This document shows positions 1 to 8,960 of a stretch of DNA of 64,000 nucleotides, piece by piece; the first letter of the stretch is position 1; every line of letters begins with the position of its first letter. The stretch lies in assembly GCA_947488305.1 (NCBI GenBank), contig CANKZM010000005.1, positions 186,001 to 250,000 of the forward strand, written 5' to 3'. The stretch is from an uncultured Roseobacter sp. (lineage in GTDB: Bacteria; Pseudomonadota; Alphaproteobacteria; Rhodobacterales; Rhodobacteraceae). Under the pieces are notes generated by a model. The model was not told the origin of the DNA. It did no database searches and worked only from the letters and a program-made list of their open reading frames with translations. The translations under genes were made by a program, and so were the position numbers.

Positions 1-1332
1 CGTGGTAACGAAGGTTCCAGACGCCAGTGCCGGGTCCACGCCAGCCCTGTCCATCAACACAGGAATAGCGGTACCCGCAAGCCCCGCAACCACAAGATTC
101 ACCACCATCGCAATGGCGATCACGTAGCCGATGGCTGGTGAGCCAAACCAGATCAGGCCAACGATCCCCATCACGACCGCAAAGACAAGTCCATTGATCA
201 GGCCTACCAGGACTTCACGCCGGATGACGCGCCATACGTTCGCGCCGGTGAGGTCCTTGGTGGCCAGCGACCGCACAGCCACTGTCAGCGATTGGGTTCC
301 CGCATTTCCGCCCATCGACGCCACAATGGGCATCAGCACGGCAAGTGCCACGATCTTGGCAAGAGCATCTTCGAAAACGGAAATCACCAGCGAGGCCGCG
401 ATGGCGGTCAGCAGATTCACGGCCAACCAAGGCAACCTTTGTTTCGTCGTGTTGATCACATTGTCGGAAAGCGACCCATCTCCGACACCGGCCAGACGCA
501 GGATGTCCTCTTCATGTTCTTCATCCAGAACCGCCATGGCGTCATCAATGGTGATCACCCCGATCAGGCGTCCCTCTTCGTCGACTACCGGCGCGGAGAT
601 CAAATGGTATTGATTGAAGGCATAGGCCACATCGGATTCCGCCTGATTGGCCGGTATGACCTGAAAGGTTTCCTCTTGCAGGGTCATCAGGGGCGTTTCG
701 CGCTTGGACCGCATCAACTTTCCCAGCGTAACATTTGCCACCGGGTGAAGCCGTGGGTCGACAATAACGATGTGATAAAACTGGTCCGGCAGTTCCTCTT
801 CCGGCGTCGCGCGCAGATGGTCGATGGCCTGCCCCACTGTCCAGTGTTCGGGCGCCATGACAACTTCGCGCTGCATCAACCGTCCGGCGGAAAACTCCGG
901 ATAGGACAATGCCTGCTGGACAGCGGCGCGGTCTACCTCCTTCAGGGTGCCAAGAATGGCTTCCTGCTGAGCGTCCTCCAGATCTTCCACCAGATCAACG
1001 ACATCATCGCTGTCCAGATCCCGAACTGCTTCCGCAAGGACCTGAGGCTTCAGAACGGCGATGACTTCTTCGCGGATGCTATCATCCAATTCGGACAGGA
1101 TATCGCCGTCGAATTCATGGTCATAAAGCCGGATGAGCCGCGAGCGATCAAACGAGTTGATCTGCTCAAGCAGGTCCGCGATGTCCGCTGGATGCAACGG
1201 CTCCATCAATTCCGTGAGCTTGGCCTGATCCTCGATATCGACCGCGTAAAGGATGGCGGCGATGGCTTTTGGACCCAGCAGGTAGGCGTCATCCTCGGCT
1301 TCGATTACTGGTTCTTCTGTTTGCTCAGACAT
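1..1332 (-). CDS. mgtE: Magnesium transporter MgtE (3' end beyond window)
   Basis: Inner-membrane Mg2+ channel/transporter. Translating the reverse strand from the ATG at 1332 gives 444 uninterrupted codons to the window edge. The acidic cytoplasmic N domain is at about residues 20-145, the paired CBS domains at about 155-275 and the membrane domain from about 300. The pore signature PIVASMGGNAGTQSL is at 335-349, and a GVDPALASGTFVTT segment, typical of the last pore helices, is at 431-444. MgtE proteins are usually about 450-465 residues, so only a short C-terminal tail is missing. In known members the N and CBS domains bind Mg2+ and close the pore when cytoplasmic Mg2+ is high. It is divergent from guanine deaminase, with about 105 bp between them. 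The family is certain; some homologues also carry Co2+. Confidence 0.96.
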   Translation of the reverse strand, partial: MSEQTEEPVIEAEDDAYLLGPKAIAAILYAVDIEDQAKLTELMEPLHPADIADLLEQINSFDRSRLIRLYDHEFDGDILSELDDSIREEVIAVLKPQVLAEAVRDLDSDDVVDLVEDLEDAQQEAILGTLKEVDRAAVQQALSYPEFSAGRLMQREVVMAPEHWTVGQAIDHLRATPEEELPDQFYHIVIVDPRLHPVANVTLGKLMRSKRETPLMTLQEETFQVIPANQAESDVAYAFNQYHLISAPVVDEEGRLIGVITIDDAMAVLDEEHEEDILRLAGVGDGSLSDNVINTTKQRLPWLAVNLLTAIAASLVISVFEDALAKIVALAVLMPIVASMGGNAGTQSLTVAVRSLATKDLTGANVWRVIRREVLVGLINGLVFAVVMGIVGLIWFGSPAIGYVIAIAMVVNLVVAGLAGTAIPVLMDRAGVDPALASGTFVTT

Positions 1333-1438
1333 CGACGCCTCCTCGCTCCCGCCGGACCATATGCGCGGTCCGACGCGGATACAATGGGGCGGCCTGTTCC
1401 CCGTTGTGCCCCATGGTATCTGCGCCTAAAGCTAGGGC

Positions 1439-2755
1439 ATGGATGCAGGCGATTTGCTTATTGGTCATACCTTTGAAGTCAGCGGGGATGCGATGGCATC
1501 GCCTTGGCAGGAGGTGGTGCGCATCAACAGTGCGGGTGCGGTTTTCATCCGCGGCGGCCGGATCATCGAGATTGGCGACCGGAAATCGCTCAAAGCTGCG
1601 CATCCGCATGCGAGGGTCGCGGATTATGGCGATCACCTGATCTGTCCGGGCTTTGTCGACGCCCATGTGCATTATCCGCAAACCGCCATCATCGCGAGTT
1701 GGGGAAAACAGCTTATCGACTGGCTGAACACCTATACTTTCCCGGAAGAAATGCGTTTTTCAGATCCCGCCTACGCTCGCCTGATCGCCGACCGATATCT
1801 AGACATCGCGTTGGCCAATGGCACAACAACGGCTTGTTCATATGCGACCATTCACCCTGGCAGCGTCAATGCCTACTTTGAAGCCGCTGAAGCACGTGGA
1901 ATGCGTTGCGTCGCCGGCAAGACCTGCATGGATCGCAACGCCCCACAAGGGCTGCAAGACACGGCGCAAAGTGCCTATGATGACAGCAAGGTCTTGCTGC
2001 AACACTGGCACGGGCGCGGGCGCGCGACCTATGCGATTACGCCGCGATTTTCGCCAACCTCCACACCCGAGCAACTCTCGGCGATTGGTGCACTTTGGGA
2101 GGAGTTTCCTGATTGCCTGATGCAGACACACCTCAGCGAGCAACCGCAAGAAATCTCCTGGGTGCGATCGCTTTTTCCAGAGGCACGCGACTATCTGGAT
2201 ACTTACGAACGACATGGACTTTTGGGTGCGCGCGCCGTTTTTGGCCACGCGATCCATCTGGAGCCTCGCGAAATAGACAGGATTGCAGAAACCGGTGCGG
2301 CCCTTGTGCACTGCCCCACGTCAAACAGTTTCATTGGCAGCGGCCTGATGGACGTAGCCGGTTTGACCGCGCGAGGCATTCCTTTGGGGTTGGCCACAGA
2401 TACCGGTGGCGGGTCGTCATTCTCCATGCTTCGCACAATGGCCGCAGCATATGAAATCGCGCAATTGCGTGGCACCGCCTTGCATCCTGCGCAACTGATG
2501 TATCTCGCCACTGCTGGGTCCGCCAAGGCCTTACATCTGAACACCCGGATCGGCACGCTCGCAGCAGGGTTTGAAGCGGATCTGACCGTGCTCAACCTCT
2601 ACTCCACGACAGCCATCGCACAGCGCGCGGAGCGGGCAAATAATCCATGGGAGGCGCTGTTCCCCACGATCATGATGGGCGATGACCGGGCCATCGCTGA
2701 TGTCTGGATTGCGGGTCAGCGCCGCGTCAACACCCTGGCCTCGCCAACACCATAA
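1439..2755 (+). CDS. guaD: Guanine deaminase
   Basis: Cytosolic zinc amidohydrolase converting guanine to xanthine and ammonia in purine salvage and catabolism. The 438-residue length fits the family. Metal and substrate ligands are visible: HVH at residues 76-78 in the PGFVDAHVHYPQ motif (the trailing YPQ is characteristic of guanine deaminases), H231 in QTHLSE, H270/H273 in GHAIHL, and D321 in ATDTGGG. The start is the ATG preceded by CTAGGG. It converges on the CAP-domain gene and the two 3' ends overlap by about 29 bp. A second amidohydrolase acting on an oxidised guanine base lies on the other side of that gene, so purine-base deamination is a local theme. No xanthine dehydrogenase is seen in the window. 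Confidence 0.93.
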   Translation: MDAGDLLIGHTFEVSGDAMASPWQEVVRINSAGAVFIRGGRIIEIGDRKSLKAAHPHARVADYGDHLICPGFVDAHVHYPQTAIIASWGKQLIDWLNTYTFPEEMRFSDPAYARLIADRYLDIALANGTTTACSYATIHPGSVNAYFEAAEARGMRCVAGKTCMDRNAPQGLQDTAQSAYDDSKVLLQHWHGRGRATYAITPRFSPTSTPEQLSAIGALWEEFPDCLMQTHLSEQPQEISWVRSLFPEARDYLDTYERHGLLGARAVFGHAIHLEPREIDRIAETGAALVHCPTSNSFIGSGLMDVAGLTARGIPLGLATDTGGGSSFSMLRTMAAAYEIAQLRGTALHPAQLMYLATAGSAKALHLNTRIGTLAAGFEADLTVLNLYSTTAIAQRAERANNPWEALFPTIMMGDDRAIADVWIAGQRRVNTLASPTP

Positions 2756-3155
2756 CCCAAGTGTTGTCGTCACCTTCCACCAACGCAAATTCGGTGACGT
2801 CAGCGGACAGCATGTTGCGCCGATGACCAGGGGACTCCGCCCAGGCCTTCATGACTTCAGCCAAATCGCGCTGACCCTTTGCGATATTCTCTGCAACGAC
2901 GCACCACCCGTAGCCCACGCTGCTGACGCGTGCGGCCACATCTGACCCGTCACTTCCCGTATGGGAAAAGATGCCCGCGCGCACCATGTCGTCAGCGTGG
3001 CGCAATGCAGCTTGTTCCAGCGTATCAGAGAAGCTGACCGGTGCGCGGTTGTTCTCTGCCCGAAAACCGTTCAACGCTTGCGTCATTTGTGGGTCGGCGA
3101 CGACCTGACCAGAGACGAGTAACCCGCCCAGAATGCCGATCCAACGCCAAATCAT
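2727..3155 (-). CDS. Secreted CAP/SCP-domain protein
   Basis: A 142-residue protein with an N-terminal signal peptide (hydrophobic stretch about residues 4-18, likely cleavage after VVA) followed by a CAP (SCP/PR1, YkwD-like) domain. Family landmarks are the ALRHADDM helix, the SHTGSDGS segment and GYGWCVVAENIAKG, then the SPGHRRNML motif. The two conserved histidines and an acidic residue expected for the CAP cavity are present. The function of bacterial CAP proteins is mostly unknown; they act in the periplasm or outside the cell. The ATG overlaps the stop of the upstream amidohydrolase (ATGA), so it is probably the last gene of the hisN-like operon. Its 3' end overlaps guaD in antiparallel orientation. 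Confidence 0.85.
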   Translation of the reverse strand: MIWRWIGILGGLLVSGQVVADPQMTQALNGFRAENNRAPVSFSDTLEQAALRHADDMVRAGIFSHTGSDGSDVAARVSSVGYGWCVVAENIAKGQRDLAEVMKAWAESPGHRRNMLSADVTEFALVEGDDNTWVMVLARPGC

Positions 3156-4492
3156 ATCGTGTCACGCAAGGCTCGCGCCATCGTAGTCTGACGCGCGATC
3201 ACGTCCTGCAGTTCCAAAGTGACAATCTGACCGTCGCGCACCACCTCATCGCCCTCCACGATCAGGTCGCGCACGGTTGTCGGCCCGGCAAGGAGAAGCG
3301 CCGCAGGGTCCCAACTGCCCGCACTTTCGATGCCGCTGACATCCCAGATCGCGATATCGGCCCGCGCACCGACGGACAGATGGCCGCATTCAGGCCGGCC
3401 CAACACCTCTGCACCACCACGCGTCGCGATCTCCAGCGCTTCGCGCGCGCTCATTGCGTCTGCGCCCCGGGCCACCCGTTGCAGCAGCATCGCCTGACGG
3501 GCTTCTGCCACAAGGTTGCCCGCATCATTGCTGGCCGACCCATCTACACCCAAACCTACGGGCACGCCTGCGTCCCGCATCGCACGCACCGGTGCAATCC
3601 CACTGCCCAACCGGCAGTTTGAGCAAGGGCAATGTGCCACCCCGGTCCCCGTTTCTGCAAACAGGGCGATCTCTGCGGCGTCGAGCTTTACGCAATGGGC
3701 GTGCCATACGTCCCGGCCAACCCATCCAAGGCTTTCCGCGTATTCGCCTGGACGACAACCAAAGTTTTCGAGTGAATAGGCGATGTCTTCTTCGTTCTCC
3801 GCGAGATGCGTGTGCATCATGACGCCTTTGTCCCGCGCCAACAGGGCCGCATCTCGCATCAATTCCCGGCTGACGGAAAAAGGCGAACACGGTGCCACGC
3901 CCACCCGACACATCGACGAGGGCGCGGGATCGTGGAAGGTATCGATCACCCGGATACAATCCGCCAGAATGTCCGTTTCGCGTTCCACAAGACTGTCCGG
4001 TGGCAAGCCGCCGTCCGATACGCCGATGCTCATCGCGCCACGGGTGGGTTGAAACCGGATACCAAGTTCCGCGGCCGCATGAATGGTATCTTCCAGACGC
4101 GATCCGTTGGGATATAGATAGAGGTGGTCACTGCTGAGGCTGCACCCAGAAAGCGCAAGTTCCGCCAACCCAACCTGCGCGGAGGTGTGCATGTGCTCTG
4201 GCGTAAACCTCGCCCAGATCGGATAGAGCGTCTGCAACCACCCAAAGAGCAAAGCATCCTGGCCCCCGGGGACCGCGCGGGTCAAGCTTTGGTAAAGGTG
4301 GTGATGCGTATTCACCAACCCCGGTGTTACAACACACCCCCGTGCATCAATCGATGGCAGATCTCCAGCGATGTCCTGACCAACTGCCAGAATCTCCCCA
4401 TCTTCATAGAGGATGTCCGCCTCGACCAGTTCCTGTCTTGCAGCGTCCATCGTCAAAAGCCAGGACGCCCCTCGGATCGCACGCTTACTCAT
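3152..4492 (-). CDS. 8-oxoguanine deaminase-like amidohydrolase
   Basis: A 446-residue metal-dependent amidohydrolase of the cytosine deaminase/AtzB group, closest by eye to 8-oxoguanine deaminases (often labelled hydroxydechloroatrazine ethylaminohydrolase). The metal-binding NTHHH is at residues 61-65, with MMHTHLAENEED in the middle of the chain, HAHCVKLD after it and a GLGVDGSASND aspartate motif near residue 310. The start chosen is the ATG giving MSKRAIRG, which overlaps the stop of the HisN-like gene as ATGA; the reading frame stays open 33 codons further upstream but that part is unlike the family. It would turn 8-oxoguanine into urate and ammonia. The exact base specificity is inferred; cytosine or triazine substrates cannot be excluded. 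Confidence 0.82.
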   Translation of the reverse strand: MSKRAIRGASWLLTMDAARQELVEADILYEDGEILAVGQDIAGDLPSIDARGCVVTPGLVNTHHHLYQSLTRAVPGGQDALLFGWLQTLYPIWARFTPEHMHTSAQVGLAELALSGCSLSSDHLYLYPNGSRLEDTIHAAAELGIRFQPTRGAMSIGVSDGGLPPDSLVERETDILADCIRVIDTFHDPAPSSMCRVGVAPCSPFSVSRELMRDAALLARDKGVMMHTHLAENEEDIAYSLENFGCRPGEYAESLGWVGRDVWHAHCVKLDAAEIALFAETGTGVAHCPCSNCRLGSGIAPVRAMRDAGVPVGLGVDGSASNDAGNLVAEARQAMLLQRVARGADAMSAREALEIATRGGAEVLGRPECGHLSVGARADIAIWDVSGIESAGSWDPAALLLAGPTTVRDLIVEGDEVVRDGQIVTLELQDVIARQTTMARALRDTI

Positions 4493-5295
4493 GGCATCGC
4501 CGCTTTCAGAATCTCCAGCGCCTCCGCGTGGATTTGTTCGTTTGCAGCAGCGAGCGCCCGCCCCCCCGCGTGCGCTGGTGCGCCGGTCCAATCCGTCACA
4601 ACGCCTCCCGCCGCCTGAATGACTGCAATAGGGGCCTGAATGTCATAGGCCTGCAACCCCGCCTCGATCACCAGATCGATCTGGCCCGACGCCAGCAAGG
4701 CGTAGGCATAACAATCCATACCGTAGCGTGTCAGTTGCGCCTGCTCTGCCACTTTGTGAAAGGCCTTCCCCTCGGCGGGAGTGCCGACTTCCGGGAAAGT
4801 CGTAAAGACCGTAGCCTCCGACAAAGGCCGATACCCTCGTGTTCTGATCCTGCCGGACCGATGCGGGCCGTCAAAGAATGCGCCATCTGGGCCGCCGCGA
4901 AACCGTTCTCCAATGTAGGGCTGGTCAATGACACCATAGAACGGCCCCCGTTCGTTACTTAGCGCGATCAAAACGCCCCAAGTAGGTGTCCCGCTGACAA
5001 AGCCACGTGTGCCATCAATCGGGTCCAGTACCCAGGTCAGGCCACTGGTGCCCCTTGTTTCGCCGTACTCCTCACCCAGAATTGAATCGTGTGGGCGGTC
5101 CTCCGCAAGGATTTCGCGCATTGCGCGTTCGGCTGCGCGGTCCGCTTCGGTGACGGGATCGAAACCAACGGAGAGCTTGTTGTCTTGCGACAGGTTTTCA
5201 GACCTGAATAACGGCAATATGGCCGCCCGTGCCGCATCTGCCATGCGGGACGCCACCGCATCGATGTTTTCAAATTCGAGGTTTTGGGTTGTCAT
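4489..5295 (-). CDS. hisN: Inositol-monophosphatase-family phosphatase, histidinol-phosphatase-like (HisN)
   Basis: A 268-residue Li+-sensitive-type, Mg2+-dependent phosphatase. The family metal sites are clear: DPVTEADRAAE (motif for the second metal), a GEEYGE segment and LDPIDGTRGFVSG, followed by PTWGVLIAL, which is the pattern of HisN-type histidinol phosphatases. A second WTGAPAH-like motif lies near the C-terminus where IMPases have the last metal ligand. Start at the ATG giving MTTQNLEF; an in-frame ATG 12 codons upstream is less likely. It is first in an apparent three-gene operon with the 8-oxoguanine deaminase-like gene and the CAP protein, a context that does not itself point to histidine synthesis, so inositol-phosphate or nucleotide phosphates remain possible substrates. 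Confidence 0.82.
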   Translation of the reverse strand: MTTQNLEFENIDAVASRMADAARAAILPLFRSENLSQDNKLSVGFDPVTEADRAAERAMREILAEDRPHDSILGEEYGETRGTSGLTWVLDPIDGTRGFVSGTPTWGVLIALSNERGPFYGVIDQPYIGERFRGGPDGAFFDGPHRSGRIRTRGYRPLSEATVFTTFPEVGTPAEGKAFHKVAEQAQLTRYGMDCYAYALLASGQIDLVIEAGLQAYDIQAPIAVIQAAGGVVTDWTGAPAHAGGRALAAANEQIHAEALEILKAAMP

Positions 5296-5379
5296 CCTCA
5301 AGCACGTGCCATTTAAGGCCGAACCTCGCAAGGGGCGGCCTCAATTTTTCTGTCACAATTTTTGAGGGAATTATCGCTC

Positions 5380-5754
5380 TCAGGCGACATCACTCAGGAC
5401 ACGTGCCAGCTCGAAAAGCCGACGGCGTTGGTTCTCGGGAATGGCGTAATACGACCGTACAAGGTCCATCGCTTCCTTGTCGCCCATCATATCGGTTGGA
5501 ACATTGGACTGCACCGGCTCTTCCGCAGTACTTTCGCTCTTCAACCCTTCGAAGAAGAAAGCCACATCCACCTCAAGTGCATCAGCAATATCCCATAAGC
5601 GGGATGCGCTAACCCGGTTAGCGCCTGTCTCGTATTTCTGGATTTGCTGAAATTTGATACCTACGCATTCGGCCAGTTTCTGTTGGGTCATTCCAACCAA
5701 CCAGCGCCGCTGGCGAATTCTTTTGCCTACATGAACGTCTACGATATGAGCCAT
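5380..5754 (-). CDS. XRE-family helix-turn-helix regulator
   Basis: A 124-residue cytosolic DNA-binding protein. An XRE/Cro HTH spans about residues 10-65, with TQQKLAECVGI as helix 2 and QQIQKYETGANRVS as the recognition helix. The C-terminal half contains an AMDLVRSYYAIPENQRRRLF segment ending in ARVLSDVA, an arrangement common in short Rhodobacteraceae XRE regulators. The first two codons are both ATG; the second is used here. It is transcribed away from a 500 bp non-coding stretch that may carry its own operator. Target genes are not evident from the sequence. Confidence 0.85.
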   Translation of the reverse strand: MAHIVDVHVGKRIRQRRWLVGMTQQKLAECVGIKFQQIQKYETGANRVSASRLWDIADALEVDVAFFFEGLKSESTAEEPVQSNVPTDMMGDKEAMDLVRSYYAIPENQRRRLFELARVLSDVA

Positions 5755-6259
5755 CATTGTTCCTTACTCTTACCAGTGTTGATCACATGATACCGGTCAC
5801 ATATTTCGCGAGCACCCGAAGCACGCGCGATGCGGCATCAAACTTGTTACACGTCGGACAATACGAAAAACGCCGTGTGGATCAACATTTTTAACTGCAC
5901 GAAAAGGTGTGCAAGGTGTCACAATACTCAATCTATGCGTGTTTTGTGAGGGTAATCTTGTGGTTAGCATAAATCTGCCAACGCGAATCCGTTTATCTAA
6001 AATTCTAAGTTTCTAAGTTGTATCAACCCCTTCACTGCGCAATTCCCAGTTGTGATGCTTGGCCAGCAGAGGTTGAATAATTCTCGTTAGGCGGGTATTT
6101 GCTCAATTTGACCCAAAGCTGACGTTGCGTAAAGAATCGGCCATCGCGTCAGTTTTTTACCCTTCTCGCACAAATTGTGGAAGAAAGTGACCCAAGCGAC
6201 ACAATCTGTTGAAGTATTTGATCGCCTGATGTGAGCAATTTCATTCCACAGGCTTCTTC
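5755..6259. other. 500 bp intergenic region, no gene recognised
   Basis: Stretch between the XRE regulator start and the LysR gene end that is A/T-rich compared with its surroundings and holds no plausible ORF. It contains a tandem octamer-like repeat (attctaag followed directly by tttctaag, about 6000-6016) and two opposite-strand copies of a ttgatc/gatcaa core (about 5779 and 5880) that could serve the XRE promoter. A short regulatory RNA cannot be ruled out. Confidence 0.5.
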
Positions 6260-7135
6260 TTAGCCCGCCATAAGCTGACGCCTGTCAGCACCTGAAAAGC
6301 CCTGCCGCAAGAAGTCAGCCAAAGTATCGTGCACAAGACCATTGGTTGATTGGGCACCGTATAGGTTGATCTGTTGCATCGGCAAGTCAGGCAAGACACC
6401 GCCGTGCGATATTCTTTCCAGATGCGGCGGCTCCGTCCCCTCGATCATGGTGTGTATCGCAAGGTCTGCACTCACCGTTGCTTCGATCGTGCGGTCACTT
6501 TCCGTCTCGACAATAACGTCCCAGGGGATGTTTGCTTCATCAAGCGCTTCAATAACCCTCGGTCGAAAGGTGCACAGCCGGCCAAATGCAAGTTTCAGAG
6601 GTTTTTGACGCCATGCCGCCCCGCCCGGTGCCCCGATCCAGATCAACGGCTTGCGGCACAGGGTTTCAGCGCCGGGATCCAGTGTTGTTTCCGTCGTCAG
6701 GATAAGATCGCATTCACCGCGACCGAATTGTTCTTTCAGACCCCGGGTATAAGACGACACGAGATGGACCCGCACACGCGGGAAAGCGGCGTGAAATTGC
6801 TTCAGCACCTGTGGGATTGCCGGGTAAACGATGTCGTGGGGCACCCCAAGCGTGATTTCACCTTCATAGGCCTGATCGGTCAACCGGCCCACAACCTCGT
6901 CATTCAATGCAATCATCCGGCGCGCGTAGACCAGCAGTTGCTCTCCAGATGCAGTAAGCGCAATTGTCCGCCCGGTGCGGTCTAGCAGGTCCAGCCCAAG
7001 AAGCTCTTCGAGCCGTTTCAACTGCATGGAAACAGCAGATTGCGTCAAATGCAGGAATCCGGCAGCGCGAGTTACGCCACCAGAGTCCGCAACAGCAACA
7101 AATGACCGGAGTGTCGTGATATCCAGATTCCTCAC
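6260..7135 (-). CDS. LysR-family transcriptional regulator
   Basis: A 291-residue LTTR. The winged HTH is at about residues 5-65 (LRSFVAVADSGGVTRAAGFL, then LTQSAVSMQLKRLEELLG, then the linker DRTGRTIALTASGE), followed by the periplasmic-binding-protein-like effector domain starting at GEITLGVPHDIVYP. It diverges from a DUF1127 gene across about 120 bp rich in A/T, the usual LTTR arrangement with autoregulation and control of the divergent gene. The effector and regulon are unknown. The DUF1127 gene is the most likely neighbour target. Confidence 0.92.
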   Translation of the reverse strand: MRNLDITTLRSFVAVADSGGVTRAAGFLHLTQSAVSMQLKRLEELLGLDLLDRTGRTIALTASGEQLLVYARRMIALNDEVVGRLTDQAYEGEITLGVPHDIVYPAIPQVLKQFHAAFPRVRVHLVSSYTRGLKEQFGRGECDLILTTETTLDPGAETLCRKPLIWIGAPGGAAWRQKPLKLAFGRLCTFRPRVIEALDEANIPWDVIVETESDRTIEATVSADLAIHTMIEGTEPPHLERISHGGVLPDLPMQQINLYGAQSTNGLVHDTLADFLRQGFSGADRRQLMAG

Positions 7136-7258
7136 ATCAACGATCCTTATATATCATCAAACAAACATTCATTCCCCTTATTTCATCTTACGCACCATAT
7201 ATCAAGCATGCTGATGAGAAAGAGGACTCTCATCACTTTCATACGAAAGGATCAAGAC

Positions 7259-7474
7259 ATGACCATCGCAATCCAAAAAACCGAATTGGGTTTTCGTTCG
7301 CTTCGGCGTTTCGTTTCGAGTGTAAGAACAAGGCTGGACCTTTGGCGCACACGCCGGGCCCTCGCACGGCTCGATTCTCACTTGCTGAAAGACATCGGCA
7401 TCACACCCGAACAAGCCCGTCATGAAGCGGAGCTGACAGTCTGGGATGTGCCTGCAAACTGGTCAGATCGTTGA
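7259..7474 (+). CDS. DUF1127 small protein
   Basis: A 71-residue basic protein with the DUF1127 (YjiS-like) core RTRRALARLDSHLLKDIGIT followed by PEQARHEA. The start is the ATG after a GAAAGGATC ribosome site; the reading frame extends 17 codons further upstream without another good start signal. DUF1127 proteins are short arginine-rich proteins that in some alphaproteobacteria influence RNA turnover and phosphate or stress physiology; nothing here fixes the role. It is divergent from the LysR regulator. Confidence 0.88.
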   Translation: MTIAIQKTELGFRSLRRFVSSVRTRLDLWRTRRALARLDSHLLKDIGITPEQARHEAELTVWDVPANWSDR

Positions 7475-7641
7475 GATACTCAGCCCAACGGCTGCGGGTT
7501 TACGGATTCTTCACCAATTTCGACGATTTCGCGAAGTTCCTGAGCGAAAAGCCTTGAAAAGGCCACCGTGGCCTCCGATATTCAACGCGAGAGCGCGCAG
7601 AATAGCTGACGCGCCGGTTATTCTAAGTTGGAGGTCTCTAA

Positions 7642-8379
7642 ATGGCTGACGTGAATACAATCCGGTCCGCAGCCGGATCCCGCGCCGCCCAAATTGATGA
7701 GGGTCTGCGCGCCCACATGAACAAAGTCTATGCGACAATGTCGATAGGCATGCTGATTACATTTGCTGTTGCCTGGGCTGTTGGAACCGCGCCCGGCTTG
7801 CTGGCGGTTTTCCGCGATCCGGTGACGCTTCAACCCAACATTCTGGGTTGGATCATCATGTTCGCGCCCCTGGCAATGGTGTTCATGTTCGGTGCCGCGA
7901 TCAATAAGCTCTCGGCTGCCGGGGCTCAGACCTTCTTCTACGCCTTCGCAGGTGTGATGGGGCTGTCGCTGTCATGGATTTTCGTTGCCTTCACGGGCAT
8001 GTCCATCGCACAGATCTTCCTGATTACGTCGATTGCCTTCGCGGGTCTGTCGCTCTGGGGTTACACCACCAAGAAAGACATCTCTGGCTGGGGTAGCTTC
8101 CTGATCATGGGTGTGATTGGTCTGGTGGTTGCGTCCATCGTGAACCTGTTCCTTGGCTCCCCCGCGATCATGTTCGCGATCTCTGCCCTGGGCGTGCTGA
8201 TCTTCGCAGGGTTGACCGCATATGACACGCAGAACATCAAGAACACCTATCTTGCGCATGCGCATCACGGTGACCAGGAGTGGCTGCAGAAGTCGGGTAT
8301 CATGGGCGCGTTGAGCCTCTACCTGAACTTCATCAACATGTTCATGATGCTGCTGCAACTGTTCGGCAATCGGGAATGA
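7642..8379 (+). CDS. Bax inhibitor-1/YccA family membrane protein
   Basis: A 245-residue inner-membrane protein with about seven hydrophobic helices and the short C-terminus typical of the BI-1 (TMBIM) family. Landmarks include the N-terminal MNKVYATMSIGMLITF helix, a GLTAYDTQNIK motif between the last helices (the conserved aspartate of the family's pH-sensing pair) and the LYLNFINMFMMLLQLFG end. Bacterial relatives are pH-sensitive Ca2+ leak channels or modulators of FtsH proteolysis; which applies here is unknown. A TTGGAGG ribosome site lies 8 bp before the ATG. It is single in its transcript, with a strong terminator immediately downstream. Confidence 0.93.
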   Translation: MADVNTIRSAAGSRAAQIDEGLRAHMNKVYATMSIGMLITFAVAWAVGTAPGLLAVFRDPVTLQPNILGWIIMFAPLAMVFMFGAAINKLSAAGAQTFFYAFAGVMGLSLSWIFVAFTGMSIAQIFLITSIAFAGLSLWGYTTKKDISGWGSFLIMGVIGLVVASIVNLFLGSPAIMFAISALGVLIFAGLTAYDTQNIKNTYLAHAHHGDQEWLQKSGIMGALSLYLNFINMFMMLLQLFGNRE

Positions 8380-8403
8380 TCTGCAGGTCATAAAGTAAGA
8401 CGG

Positions 8404-8432
8404 GGCCGGCTCACTTGAGCTGGCCTTTTTTT
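8404..8432 (+). terminator. Rho-independent terminator after the BI-1 gene
   Basis: A nine- to ten-base-pair stem (GGCCGGCTCA pairing with TGAGCTGGCC, one G-T wobble) followed by seven T residues, 24 bp after the BI-1 stop codon. Confidence 0.9.
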
Positions 8433-8489
8433 GTCCGGAAGCCCTCCACACTGGAACGAGGCGTTCGAGCAAAAGCAGGAGGATATGAC

Positions 8490-8948
8490 GTGGCAATTGT
8501 AAGAGCCAAGACGGCCAACACTAAAGAAAGCAAGCCTGGCGATCCACTGGGTGACTTTAAAGCAGAGTTGATCAGTGACACGGCCGGTCTCACGCAATTT
8601 GGCGCATTTCTGGAAGAACTGGCACCCGGCGCGTGGTCGTCCCTACCACACTGGCACTCAAACGAAGATGAGTTCGTCCTGATCCAGTCAGGCGCAGTCA
8701 CGTTGACTGAAAATGGCGTGCAGACAGAACTGCTACCCGGGGATGCCGCATGTTGGAAAGCCGGGACAACGGTCGCGCATTGCCTGTTTAATCACACGGA
8801 CCAGCCCGCTACCTACCTTGTTGTTGGCACCCGCGCCGTCAAAGATCGTGTGACCTACCCCGAACACGACCGCATACTCTATTTGGATCGCGCCGCAGGA
8901 ACCCGTCGATATACAACCCTGTCAGGCGAAGAGGCCGACGCCCCCTGA
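8490..8948 (+). CDS. Cupin-domain protein
   Basis: A 152-residue single-domain cupin. The GTG at 8490 is preferred because an AGGAGG ribosome site ends 7 bases before it; an in-frame ATG 25 codons upstream lies inside the terminator of the previous gene. Cupin motif 1 is recognisable as PHWHSNEDEFVLIQSG (His-His-Glu metal ligands) and motif 2 as LLPGDAACWKAGTTVAHCL with the fourth histidine. Members of this group (ManC/ethanolamine-type small cupins) may bind sugars or be dioxygenase-like; no substrate can be read from context. It is a monocistronic gene bounded by terminators on both sides. Confidence 0.82.
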   Translation: MAIVRAKTANTKESKPGDPLGDFKAELISDTAGLTQFGAFLEELAPGAWSSLPHWHSNEDEFVLIQSGAVTLTENGVQTELLPGDAACWKAGTTVAHCLFNHTDQPATYLVVGTRAVKDRVTYPEHDRILYLDRAAGTRRYTTLSGEEADAP

Positions 8949-8960
8949 TCCCAAGAAACA

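Noticed and set aside
131-1476. Long plus-strand frames across the start of the window
   Set aside because: They are antisense shadows of the MgtE coding region, which translates cleanly on the minus strand for 444 codons with MgtE motifs.
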